Shown: positions 29,998-40,155 of the stretch, piece after piece | How positions within the stretch are numbered: position 1 is the stretch's first letter | How the letters are laid out: every line of letters starts with the position of its first letter | From: Mycoplasma imitans ATCC 51306 | GTDB lineage: Bacteria > Bacillota_I > Bacilli_A > Mycoplasmatales > Mycoplasmoidaceae | Reading direction: 5' to 3' | Length of the DNA: 64,000 bases | Assembly (NCBI RefSeq): GCF_000518305.1 | Contig: NZ_JADI01000007.1 | Span: 1 to 64,000 of the forward strand | The notes under the pieces: generated by a model | Told to the model about the DNA's origin: nothing | Databases searched by the model: none | Seen by the model: only the letters and a program-made list of their open reading frames with translations | Position numbers and translations under genes: made by a program

Positions 29998-32436
29998 ATG
30001 GCAACATCAAAATCAGCACAAAAAGCACCTTTATTAATTTCGCGAAAGATGGTTGTATTTCCTTACAACCAATACGTTTTAAGTATCGGTCGAGCACGAT
30101 CGATGAAGCTTATTAAAAAAATAAAAGCTCAGCGTAGTGAGGAATCAGAAAAAAGCAAATCAAGCCAAACAAAAAAAGAGTTTGAAAAGATTTTGGTTGT
30201 TGTCCAAAAAAACGATACCATTGACAAGCCGACTGTTAGTGATATCTACAAATATGGAACTTTATGTGAAATAACTAAGATTAAAGAAGAAGTTGATCAA
30301 GAAACTGGTGAAGTTACTTATGAAGTATCAATCCGTGGGATTGAAAGAATTAAAATTAGCACTACAAGTCTTAAAAATGTTTCACTAGAAGATTACATCG
30401 ATCCAATTAGTTATTCAATATCTAAAACTTATTTATCAATTAAGCCTGAAGAATTATGAGATAAAATTCAAAAAGAAGGTGTTTTTGATGAAGCAGATCT
30501 AAAAGAGATGACAAAAACCGATCTGACTACAAGAGAGTTAGATCGCATCTCATTAAGTTTAGCAGCTAATGCTAACGCGACATTTGGTTCTGAACTGTTA
30601 TCAGAACATAATCAACAAGCAATCTTAGAATGTGATGATATTAAAGAACGTTTTGAATTTTACTTTAAGATTTGAAGAAAAGTTCAATCAAATATCAAAG
30701 CTAACGAACGTAACGAAGATATTAAACAAGTTGAACGAATGATTGAGCTGAAAATGAAAAAACAGCTTACTAAGCAACAAAATGAATATTATCTTCGTGA
30801 AAAATTAAAAACGATTAAAGAAGAGCTTGGTGATATTACCAATAAAGAAGATGATGTTGAATCAATTCGTGCTAAGGTTAAAGCCAACCCATATCCACAA
30901 CACATTAAAGATCGAATTTTAACCGAAATTAATCGTTATGAAGCCACAGCTCCCCTATCTCAAGAAGGGAATGTTATTAAAACATATTTAGACTGGTTAA
31001 TTAACTTACCTTGATGACAGACTAAAGAAGATAACTTTGAGATTGAAAAAGTAACTAAAACCTTAGATAATAACCATTACGGTCTATCTAAAGTTAAAGA
31101 AAAGATCATTGAATACTTAGCATTAGCAATGAGATCTAAAAATGCTAAAGGTCCAATTATGTGTTTAGTTGGTCCTCCTGGAGTTGGTAAATCATCATTA
31201 GCTAAATCAATTGCTGAAGCACTTAACAAAGAATTTGTTAAGATTTCGCTTGGTGGTGTACACGATGAATCAGAAATTCGTGGACACAGAAGAACTTATG
31301 TAGGTTCAATGCCTGGTAGAATTATCAAGGGAATGAAAAAAGCTGGGGTGATCAATCCGTTGTTCTTATTAGATGAAATCGACAAGATGGGTCAATCAGT
31401 TAACCACGGTGATCCAACAGCAGCATTATTAGAAGTGCTTGATCCAGAATTAAATAACAAATTCAATGATAACTACATTGAAGAAGATTATGATTTATCA
31501 AGCGCAATGTTTGTAGCAACTGCTAACTACGTTGAGGGAATTCCTGAAGCGCTTTATGACAGAATGGAGATTATTGAATTAACTTCATATACTGAACATG
31601 AAAAATTATCGATCGCTAAGAATTATTTAATTCCTAGATCATTAAAAGAAGCAGAATTATCAGATAATGATCTAAGCTTTAGTGATGAATCAATTATGTA
31701 CATCATTAAGCACTTCACTAAAGAAGCTGGTGTAAGAAGTCTTGAACGGGTATTAAAACAGATCGTTCGTAAGTTCTTAGTAGCAAGCTTAAGAGATAAG
31801 AAGTTAAAAAAACAAGTAATCAATATACCTGAAGTAAAACACTACTTGAAAAAAGAAGTGTTTGATTACACCCAAAAAGATGAATTCTCAATCCCTGGGA
31901 TCGTTAATGGAATGGCTTACACCCAATATGGCGGAGATCTATTACCAATTGAAGTAAGTATTGCCCAAGGTGGTAAGGGTAATGTTGTGATTACTGGTAA
32001 CTTAAAAGAAACGATGAAAGAATCGGCTAACGTTGCTTTAGGTTATGTAAAAGCAAACGCTGCTGAGTTTGGGATTGATTATGAAATATTCCAAAAAGTC
32101 GATCTTCATATACACGTTCCAAGTGGGGGAATTCCAAAAGATGGTCCAAGTGCAGGTACGGCACTAACAACTGCGATTATCTCAGCCTTTACTAATAAAA
32201 AAGTTAGTCCATCAGTAGCGATGACTGGTGAAATTACTTTAAGAGGTAAAGTTCTACCTATTGGTGGGGTTAAAGAAAAAACGATTTCAGCACATCGTGG
32301 TGGCGTTCGTACGATCTTCTTACCTGAGAAAAACGAAAACCACTTAGATGAAGTTCCAAAAGAGATCTTAAAAGATTTAGAGATTATCCCAGTTAAGGAA
32401 TACAAGGAAATATACAAAAAACTCTTTTGTAAATAA
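29998..32436 (+). CDS. lon: ATP-dependent protease Lon
   Basis: The 812-residue AAA+ serine protease degrades misfolded and ssrA-tagged proteins. N-terminal substrate domain (PLLISRKMVVFPYNQYVLSIGR), coiled coil, AAA module with Walker A GPPGVGKSS (392-400), LLDEIDKM Walker B and HRRTYVGSMPGR, then the protease domain with the catalytic dyad Ser718 (KDGPSAGTAL) and Lys759 (PIGGVKEK). TGA codes for Trp, twice in a row at LPWWQT. The AAAGGA motif is over 20 bases before the ATG, an unusually long spacing. Heat-shock control through CIRCE is expected. Confidence 0.98.
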
Positions 32437-32451
32437 TTAAATAATAAAATT

Positions 32452-32487
32452 ATCTTGGCTTTTAATTAATCGCCAAGATTTTTTTTA
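32452..32487 (+). terminator. Terminator after lon
   Basis: ATCTTGGC (32452-32459) pairs with GCCAAGAT (32472-32479), followed by eight T. Confidence 0.88.
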
Positions 32488-32500
32488 TTAAATAAACCGC

Positions 32501-34450
32501 GTGAAACAACAAAAACCATTTTGAGTCTATTTTGCTTTTTTAATTAGACAAATTATTAAAAAACCTTTCGTTTGAGCAACTTTTGGCACTCATTTTGCAA
32601 TGCTTTTGGTGATTTTGTTAATCTTTCCCTTATATCAAAAAACTTCACCTGCTAACTATTGGAATAATCCAGTAATCCATGTATCAACCTTTTTAATTCC
32701 GGTCGCTTCAATCTTTGGAATCATGGTTGCGATGTTCTTATTTAAGGATGGTGTATCTGATGGAACTGAGATTATTGTTATTTCCAAACCTGTATCACGG
32801 AAGATATATGTATCAGCAAAGTTTTTAGTATTGATTTTAACGTGTTTGGTCTTTAGTTTTTTATTGATTTTTAGCGCTTTGATTGCTAAGGTCAATCCCG
32901 AGTTTAAACTCCAAAATATGAAAGACTTAATGTTAGGAATTTTTATTGGAAACTTTATTAACTCGTTATTTTTTGGTTCGGTTTCAATTCTAATTTCATT
33001 TGGTTTATCAAAAAACAGCACAATTGTAATTGTGTTCTTGGCGACATTCTTAATGAATTTCCAAACACCCTTATCAGCTTTGTTTTTCAAATCACCTTCA
33101 AGGGTGTTAAGTGATTCACAACATGTTTTGGTTGATCGTTCATTATTAACTAATCAATTAAATAAAAACAACCAACCAGTTGGACAAAATATTGTTTATG
33201 AACCTAATCCAACTAAAAGTGATCAAAATATCAAACAGTTATATGAGCAAGCAGAAGCAAGCACTTTTTTTAACCAATCATTTTATTTCAATTTGGGTAA
33301 CGCATTAAACTCAATTTACAACCTTAACAGCTTATCTTACGAAAATAGTGGTAACATCAGTTTCTTACCCTCTAACACGCGCATCATTTTTGATCGTGTA
33401 TTTGATCCAAACGATTTTTACAACATTAATCTATACGTACAAAGACCAAACGAAAACGGATTATTACAACTACAACAATACAAAGTTTTCTTATCATCTC
33501 CAACACCTGAAAAATCATCAACGTCGATCATTCGTGTAATCGATCCACCTAAGTATAGTTATTTAGATGATGATCAAAATAACTATACGGTTAAAACTGC
33601 TGATTTTGATCTTTATAAAAAGAATGAAAATAATGATGATTTATTAGCTGAAACCTATAAGATCTTTTATCAAGATGTATTCACTTCAAATAAAAACAGT
33701 CAACAACGTTCAATCGCAACATTATTATCATCGTTATTTGATAAGTATGCTAATGAAATTAGCAATCTGAACAATCTAACTCTTAACGATTTAATCGTTA
33801 AAATTTCACCAGATCTAGCAATTCTAAATGACTTGTTGCGTTCACCAAACTTGATGTATGAATTTACTAAAAACTTTGAACAATCTGATGCAAAAACTAA
33901 TGAACAAAAAGCTATCAACGCATATAAAAAACGAGTGAATTTATTCTATGCGTTGGCTGATACGAATAGTTTAGCAAAGATCAAGAAGTTTAAAAAATAC
34001 ACCCAAACGATCCTTGATAATGATAAGTTATTTGATCAACTAAAAAACTTTAGTCTGCAACAAATTATTGATAATAATTTAGCTAACAACCTTTTTGTTA
34101 AGTTGTTATTACAAAACTTTTTAAACAATTTAGATTTAAAAGATTTAACAGTTAATGATTTAAAGATATTGTTCTATCAACAGCTCTTTAATGAGTATGT
34201 AGCAATTTACATGACCCAACTTGTTAGCATCTCTCAAATTATTGAACAGGTTGAAGGTAAGGGTAAAAAACGTGATTATTATATTAACTTATATCCCAAC
34301 GCAATTCGTCAAGATCAACTAAATGATACTTATGTAATATCTAAAAAACCAATCGTTAACCCTTGATTAATTGTGCTAATTTTATCACTAATTTCAATTG
34401 GACTATTAGGCGCATCATCTGTACTATATTATTCAAAAGACTATGCATAA
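32501..34450 (+). CDS. ABC-2 type transporter permease with large extracytoplasmic domain
   Basis: A 649-residue integral membrane protein. Several membrane helices lie in the first ~200 residues (LLVILLIFPLY, IFGIMVAMFLF, LVLILTCLVFSFLLIFSALIA, GSVSILISFGL), with the cytoplasmic motif GTEIIVISKPVSRKIYVSAK typical of ABC-2 permeases. A ~420-residue hydrophilic domain follows, then one final helix (WLIVLILSLISIGLLGASSVLYYS). The large polar domain between helices is likely extracytoplasmic. The start is a GTG; no strong ribosome binding site is visible. It overlaps the ATPase gene by eight bases, so the two form one transporter. Substrate unknown. Confidence 0.8.
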
Positions 34451-35393
34451 CGACAAGATTTTAGAAGTTATTAATTTAACCAAACAATTTAAGAAAAAAC
34501 AACCGCCGGTGATTAACAATTTAAATTTTGTTGTTAAGAAAAACCAGTATCATGTTTTTATTGGTGCTAATGGAGCAGGTAAAACCACTACGATTAAAAC
34601 AATTATTGGCGCATTCAAAAAGACGAGCGGAATGATCTTAATTAATAGGGTTGATAGCACTAACCCACAAGCAAGAAAGGCAATTGGTTATGTGCCTGAA
34701 GTTTCGCGTTTTGCTAACACGCTAAACACATTCCAATATTTAGTTTGAATGGGACGTTTGTCAGGATTATCTACAGTTGAAGCCGAAAAAAAAGTTCACA
34801 GTAAACTTGAAGAGTTTAATATGATCAAGTTAGCAAAAACTAATCCAAACAAATTTTCTTCTGGTCAGAAGAAAAAAATCATCTTGATTCAATCTTTATT
34901 AAGTGATCCTGAACTATTAATCTTGGATGAACCAACTGCTAACTTAGATCCTAAAGCAAGAATGGAATTCATGGATTTCATTAAACAACTACAAAAACAA
35001 TCTCAAACATCAATCTTCATCTCATCACACGTACTAACTGAAGTTGATCAGTATGCTGATAGTATCACCATTCTAGATGGTGGTAAGGTTGTATTCAGTG
35101 GTGATCTTAATGAGATTAATCAATCTAATAGCAAATACAAAAAGTACATTCTAAAAGTAAGCGATCAACAAGCTGCAATCAAGATCTTGAATAAGACTGG
35201 ATTTAACTGGATTTATAAAAAAGATAAACAAGTGTTCTATCTATATTGCAGCGATCAATTAAAAATTGATAATTTGTTACACGATCTGATTCTTGAAAAG
35301 AATCGAATTTTTGAATTTAGAGAACATCAGTTCTCAATTAATGAAATATACGAACAATACATTAAGATTGGTTCGGTGCAAACTAGTAGATAA
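34443..35393 (+). CDS. ABC transporter ATP-binding protein
   Basis: The 316-residue ATPase partner of the preceding permease. It has Walker A GANGAGKTT, the signature FSSGQKKKI (LSGGQ variant), Walker B LLILDEPTANLDP and the switch His in FISSHVLTE, followed by a ~80-residue C-terminal regulatory tail. All catalytic residues are present. TGA is Trp at 34746-34748. Closest in type to ABC-2/CcmA-like importers/exporters of the DrrA kind. Confidence 0.93.
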
Positions 35394-35419
35394 GTTGATC
35401 CAAGCTTTTAATCCTGGAT

Positions 35420-35458
35420 ATTTAAATTATTAGTTTACAAATAATTTAAATTTATTTT
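35420..35458 (+). terminator. Probable terminator after the ABC-2 ATPase gene
   Basis: A perfect 12-bp repeat: ATTTAAATTATT (35420-35431) and AATAATTTAAAT (35440-35451), followed by TTATTTTTATT. The stem is all A-T, so it is weaker than the others. Confidence 0.5.
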
Positions 35459-35943
35459 TATTAGAGCTTTTAAATAATCGTTAAACTAATTTTTATACTA
35501 GAAATAATAATTATAAAGATAAGTAAAAACATGAACCAAGATGAAATATAGATCTCATATTTATCATTTCAACTCAATTATTCACCAATTCAATTTTTAA
35601 GCTTAATATTGATTAATTCAAGGTGTTGTTTAAATTTTATTTCAAGAAAAAAAGACCGTTTTTTTAGCTTAAAAAACGTCCAAAATATCAGAACGGATTG
35701 TTTTTGGAAATCAATCGAATCAGCACCTAATTTTTAATTGCTATACATCAAACAAAAAAATACTGATAAAAACAGCTAGGTATTTTGATCTTTTAAGCTA
35801 TCAAAGTTTCATAAAAAAATAATGTATAAAATACCAATAAATTAATCAATAAAACAAAATAAATATGTGTAATTAATTAAAAAAGTGATTCAGGTCTTTT
35901 TTTTAGCAATCTTACACATCATAAAATATCAAGATACATTAAT
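35459..35943. other. Long intergenic region with several hairpins
   Basis: No convincing ORF. It holds a hairpin at 35654-35680 (GACCGTTTTTT/AAAAAACGTC) which, read on the minus strand, is followed by seven T and so resembles a minus-strand terminator. It also holds two overlapping repeats: GGTATTTT (35779-35786) with AAAATACC (35828-35835), and TTTGAT (35784-35789) with ATCAAA (35800-35805); they share three bases and cannot both form. The latter may belong to the leader of the downstream operon. Confidence 0.4.
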
Positions 35944-36780
35944 ATGAAGCACTCCAATACCTTTTTATTTATTCCAGCAATTAGTGAAAAATTCTTAACA
36001 AAAAGTTTAACACTAAGTCCTTATTGTTTGATCTACGATTTAGAGGACAGTGTTCTAGCAAAAGATAAAGAGTTAGCACTAAAACAACTTGGTGATTTTT
36101 TAGCTTTAAATGCTAACAAAATTAACGACGTTAAAATAGCAATTCGATGCAATCCAGAGAACTACATTAACGAATTAACTTATCTGTTTAATAAGAAAAT
36201 TAATTTTGATTATATTGTTTTACCTAAGTTCGAAAGTCGTGTTGTTTTAGAAAACGCAATTGATTTTCTAAAAACAAGAAACGCTGAACAAAAACTAATT
36301 TTAATTATTGAATCTGCAGTTGGATACCATGAGATTATGCAAATTAAATTAGCTAAAGAGCAATCAAATTATTTTTACGCAATCTTTTTAGGTACAAATG
36401 ATCTTTCGTCTGATTTAAATTGTGAAATTGAATCAGAAGTAGTTAATAAGGTTAAATTAGATTTAGCATTATATGCTAAAGCTAACAAAATCATTTATAT
36501 CGATGCTCCTGAGTTTGATATCAACAACCAACAAAAAGTTATCGATATATGCAAATACAATAAGAAAAATGGAATTACGTATAAAGGTGCAATTCATCCC
36601 AAACACATTGAATGAATTGATTCAGTTTATTTAGTAAGTGAACAAGAATACTTGAGAGCAAAAAAAATAATTGAAATCTTAAATGAAAAAGGCGCTTCTA
36701 ATTTAGGTGGCGAAATGATAGATATAGCAAATATTGAAAAAGCAAAATACATTATTAAAAAATACGAGGAGCAAAAATAA
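35944..36780 (+). CDS. CitE-like lyase (candidate citramalyl-CoA lyase)
   Basis: A 278-residue TIM-barrel protein of the HpcH/CitE family. Visible motifs: LFIPAISEKFLTKSL, YDLEDSVLAKDK (metal-binding acidic loop), IRCNPE (substrate Arg), LPKFES, LIIESAVGYHEI (catalytic Glu), FLGTNDLSSDLN, YIDAPEFD and KGAIHPKHIEW. It is not part of a citrate lyase complex, since no citD, citF or citC genes accompany it. In the context of MaoC and CoA-transferase genes it best fits a citramalyl-CoA lyase splitting (S)-citramalyl-CoA to pyruvate and acetyl-CoA (RipC/Ccl); malyl-CoA or methylmalyl-CoA lyase are alternatives. It overlaps the next gene by one base. Confidence 0.82.
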
Positions 36781-37316
36781 TGAGCGATACATCTAAAATA
36801 AGTCGATATAAAAAAGTGGGTGAAAACCGCTACCGTGAAACTACTGGTTTATATTACGAAGATTTTAACGTAGGTGATATTTTTGAACACCGCCCAGGAA
36901 GAACCGTTTTAGACGTTGATAATGTTTGGTTTACATTATTAACATTAAACCCCCAACAAGTACACTTTGATCAAAATTATGCTGATAAAACTGAATGAAA
37001 GAAACTATTAGTTGATTCAACATTTACTTTAGCGTTAGTTACAGGAATGTCTGTAAATTCAATTAGTGGTAAGGTAGTTGCTAACTTAGGATGAGATGAA
37101 GTGCGGTTAACCAACCCGGTATTTGCGGGTGATACGATTTATGCTGAATCAACAATCTTATCTAAACGTGAATCTAAAAGTCGTCCAACTCAAGGAATTG
37201 TAACTGTATTAACACGCGGCATAAATCAAGATGGTAAAGAAGTTATTAGCTTTAAACGTACTGTTTTAGTACATAAACGTGATAATAACACAATTGAAGA
37301 TAAGACTAATTATTAG
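36780..37316 (+). CDS. MaoC-family hydratase (candidate itaconyl-CoA hydratase)
   Basis: A 178-residue single hot-dog-fold enoyl-CoA hydratase-like protein. It contains GLYYEDFNVGDIFEHRPGRTV, the family core VDNVWFTLLTLNPQQVHFD carrying the expected active-site region, and VFAGDTIYAESTILSKRESKSRP with GIVTVLTRGINQDGKEV. Two Trp codons are TGA. The start codon overlaps the stop of the CitE-like gene and the CoA-transferase follows after 32 bases. In ripABC/itaconate operons the MaoC protein hydrates itaconyl-CoA to citramalyl-CoA; mesaconyl-CoA hydratase is the main alternative. Confidence 0.82.
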
Positions 37317-37348
37317 GATTTTAATTAAACGAATTAGGTTATAAAAAT

Positions 37349-38674
37349 ATGAAAGACGTACACGCAATCTATAAAGAGAAACTAACAACACCCGATAAGG
37401 CGATTGAATTAATTAAAGACAAAACTCGTTTTGCTTTTCCGATGCATTTTATGCAACCAAAAGCTTTGTTTGAAGCGATTGCAAATAAAGCTAGAAACGG
37501 TGGTTATACCAGACTTGATGCTTATTATTTCTCTTCAAGAGAACACACTCGAAATACAATTTTAGATTGAGATTTAAATAAGATTATTGTTCCTCACTCG
37601 TTTTTCATTAGTGAAATTGAAAGAAAGATTAACGCTAAGATTGATCAAGAAAATGGCGAAAAACGCGTAATGTTCCATCCTTGCCATTTCTCTCAAGCAC
37701 CCAAAGTATTTACTGAAGTGATTAAGCCAGACACATTTGTTACGATGGTATCACCAATGGATAAATTTGGTTTTATGAGCTTAGGTTTATCAAATGATTA
37801 TGCAAGCGCTTTAGTTAAAAACGTAAAAAATTTAATTGTTGAAGTGAATGAAAATGTTCCATATACATATGGATCTGAAAACGTGATTCACGTTTCGCAA
37901 GTAGCTGCGATTGTTGAAAACAACGTTCCTTTACTTGAAATGCCTGATACTGAACCTAAAGAAGAAGAGATTAAGATTGCTGAAACGATCGCTAAGATGG
38001 TACCAGATGGTGCTACGATTCAAATGGGTGTTGGTGGTTTGCCTAACTTAGTTTGTGAAAAGTTAAAGAATCATAAAGATTTAGGAATTCATACTGAAGT
38101 ATTAACAAAGGGGATGATTCACCTAATTCATGCAGGTGCTGTAACAAACACTAAGAAAAATATTAACAAAGGTAAATCTGTTTATACGTTTGCAATTGGT
38201 GATAAAGAGATGTATGAATTATTACATCGCAACCCAACCTTATCAAGTTATCCAGTAGATTATGTTAATGACCCTTCAGTAATTGCTAAAAACGATAACG
38301 TAATTAGTATTAACTCAACGATCGAAATCGATCTAACAGGAGCGTGTAACTCTGAACACTTAAAAGGTCACCAATACTCAGCTTCTGGTGGACAATTAGA
38401 CTTTGTTAGGGGCGCATATTTATCTAAGAATGGTAAATCAATTATCGCACTAACTTCAAGAACATCAAATAAGAAGTTCTCAAAGATCGTTCCCAAACTA
38501 AGCGGACCAGTAACAACACCAAGAAATGATACTCACTGAGTGGTTACTGAATATGGTGCAGTAAACCTAAAAGGTTTATCAAGTTCAGAAAGAGCAGAAG
38601 CATTAATCAGTTTAGCTCACCCAGATTTTAGAGAACAACTAAGAGCAGAAGCTAAGAAGTTAAACATTTTATAA
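37349..38674 (+). CDS. Acetyl-CoA hydrolase/CoA-transferase family protein (candidate itaconate CoA-transferase)
   Basis: A 441-residue family I CoA-transferase of the Cat1 / 4-hydroxybutyrate CoA-transferase type. Motifs include [76 protein letters not shown] and [24 protein letters not shown], then [22 protein letters not shown]. Length is normal. In the Rip module this enzyme activates itaconate with a CoA donor. Mycoplasmas lack a citric-acid cycle, so acetyl-CoA would be the likely donor. Third and last gene of the operon; a terminator follows at 38708. Confidence 0.85.
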
Positions 38675-38707
38675 AATAAACTTGTTCATTTTTTAAATCA
38701 CGAAAAT

Positions 38708-38740
38708 AAAACCTTATGACTAAGATCATAAGGTTTTATA
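38708..38740. terminator. Bidirectional terminator between CoA-transferase and ymdB
   Basis: AAAACCTTATGA (38708-38719) and TCATAAGGTTTT (38726-38737) form a perfect 12-bp stem between convergent genes, with T- and A-rich flanks that suit both directions. Confidence 0.85.
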
Positions 38741-38754
38741 ATTTACAGATCGTT

Positions 38755-39591
38755 TTAAATTGAAGAAAAGTCTTCTTTTAGATAGTTATCAACATCATCT
38801 TCTAAGATCTGAATTCTTTTAGCACCAATCGCCTTATTGGTATTATCATCAAACTGCATTAAAACAGCGTTGAATTGCGCTCCTAGTTTAGAAACTTCTA
38901 AACTAAATCTAGCATGCGGGTGTAAGAATTTTGTAAGCACGTTTTGCGCTTTAGCACCAATAATACTTCCATAACCAGGACCACACATTCCCACATCAGT
39001 TACATATACCATTCCTTTGGGAGTAACTCTTAGATCGGCTGTTGGAACATGAGTGTGGGTTCCTAAAATTGCAGAGACACGACCATCAAAATAAACCGCT
39101 AAAGCATTTTTTTCACTAGTTGTTTCAGCATGAAAATCAACAATATGCAGATCATCATCACTCATCTTAATTAGATCATCTAGACAATAAAACGGATTGG
39201 TTAATTTGAAATTCAGTTTTACCCCTTCACCTAACAGGTTGGTAATTCTAATTCTTTTATTATTAACTTGGATAACATTTGTTCCTACACCAAGATCTGC
39301 ATATTCAAAGCTATCATGCAGATTTAGTGGGCGAACAATATTAGGTTGATTCTTTAAGATCTCTATCACTTCTTTTTTAGCCCAGGTATGATTGCCCATC
39401 GTAAAGAAATCAATACCATAACTCATCAATTCATCGTAATGATCTTTATTTAAACCTTTACCATGAGTGCAGTTTTCTGCATTAGCAATCACAAAATCTA
39501 CTTGATGTTGTTTTATCAAGTTTTTTAGATGTTTCTTAATGATCCTTCGACCATTATTTCCAAAAATGTCTCCTAGAAAAAGAATGTTCAT
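38755..39591 (-). CDS. ymdB: YmdB-family metallophosphoesterase
   Basis: A 278-residue dinuclear-metal phosphodiesterase that in Bacillus hydrolyses 2',3'-cyclic nucleotides (and has been linked to biofilm/motility switching). Metal ligands are visible in order: FLGDIFGNNGR, IANAENCTHGKG, FTMGNHTWAKKE, VDFHAETTSEK and LGTHTHVPTAD, with DVGMCGPGYGSIIG near the end. Length is standard. It is the last gene of a cluster shared with M. genitalium (helicase, 5-formyl-THF cyclo-ligase, YmdB). Confidence 0.94.
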   Translation of the reverse strand: MNILFLGDIFGNNGRRIIKKHLKNLIKQHQVDFVIANAENCTHGKGLNKDHYDELMSYGIDFFTMGNHTWAKKEVIEILKNQPNIVRPLNLHDSFEYADLGVGTNVIQVNNKRIRITNLLGEGVKLNFKLTNPFYCLDDLIKMSDDDLHIVDFHAETTSEKNALAVYFDGRVSAILGTHTHVPTADLRVTPKGMVYVTDVGMCGPGYGSIIGAKAQNVLTKFLHPHARFSLEVSKLGAQFNAVLMQFDDNTNKAIGAKRIQILEDDVDNYLKEDFSSI

Positions 39592-39609
39592 AATGTTTTC
39601 TATATCAAA

Positions 39610-40155
39610 TTAATCAATACAAAATATCTGATCAATTTGAAGATCATGATCATAGATTTCAAATTGATCATTCAGCATAAAATCATATGCTATAGCTATC
39701 TTGTAATTGCTATATTTTAAATTATTAAAAAATCTATCATAGTAACCTTTACCATGTCCTAGCCGAATTTTGTTGGAATTATATCCAACAATCGGAATAA
39801 TAAATAAATCTAGATTGTTATTTAAATTGTTTGGATTGGCTAGTGGTTGTTTAATCTGAAATTTCGTATCAAAGTCGAAATTCAAGTTGTCGATCAGATA
39901 AAAGTCCATTAGATCATTATCTACTCTAGGTAGATAAATCTGATAACCATCATCTAATAGAAGATTAATTAAATCAGTAGTTTTATATTCATAAAATAAA
40001 CTACTAAATAATCCAATTTTTTTAAAATTTTGACGCTTTATAAATTGATAAACTAAATTAGTTAATTGCTTATCAATAAGTTGCTTATTAGGTGTATTAG
40101 CAAATTGTTTTGCTAATTCAATTAGCTGTTTTCTTACTATTTGCTTATTTTGCAT
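39610..40155 (-). CDS. 5-formyltetrahydrofolate cyclo-ligase
   Basis: Converts 5-formyl-THF to 5,10-methenyl-THF using ATP, returning stored folate to the one-carbon pool. The 181-residue protein has the N-terminal basic helix (MQNKQIVRKQLIELAKQF), GLFSSLFYEYKT, IYLPRV and the ATP-binding signature IRLGHGKGYYDRFFNN. Starts eleven bases inside the end of the helicase gene; ymdB follows. Confidence 0.95.
   Translation of the reverse strand: MQNKQIVRKQLIELAKQFANTPNKQLIDKQLTNLVYQFIKRQNFKKIGLFSSLFYEYKTTDLINLLLDDGYQIYLPRVDNDLMDFYLIDNLNFDFDTKFQIKQPLANPNNLNNNLDLFIIPIVGYNSNKIRLGHGKGYYDRFFNNLKYSNYKIAIAYDFMLNDQFEIYDHDLQIDQIFCID

Noticed and set aside
31623-32417. Minus-strand frames inside lon
   Set aside because: They are shadows of a strongly conserved coding sequence on the plus strand and resemble no protein.
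35944-36780. Citrate lyase beta subunit
   Set aside because: No alpha subunit, acyl carrier protein or ligase genes of citrate lyase are nearby; the MaoC and CoA-transferase neighbours fit a free CoA-ester lyase better.
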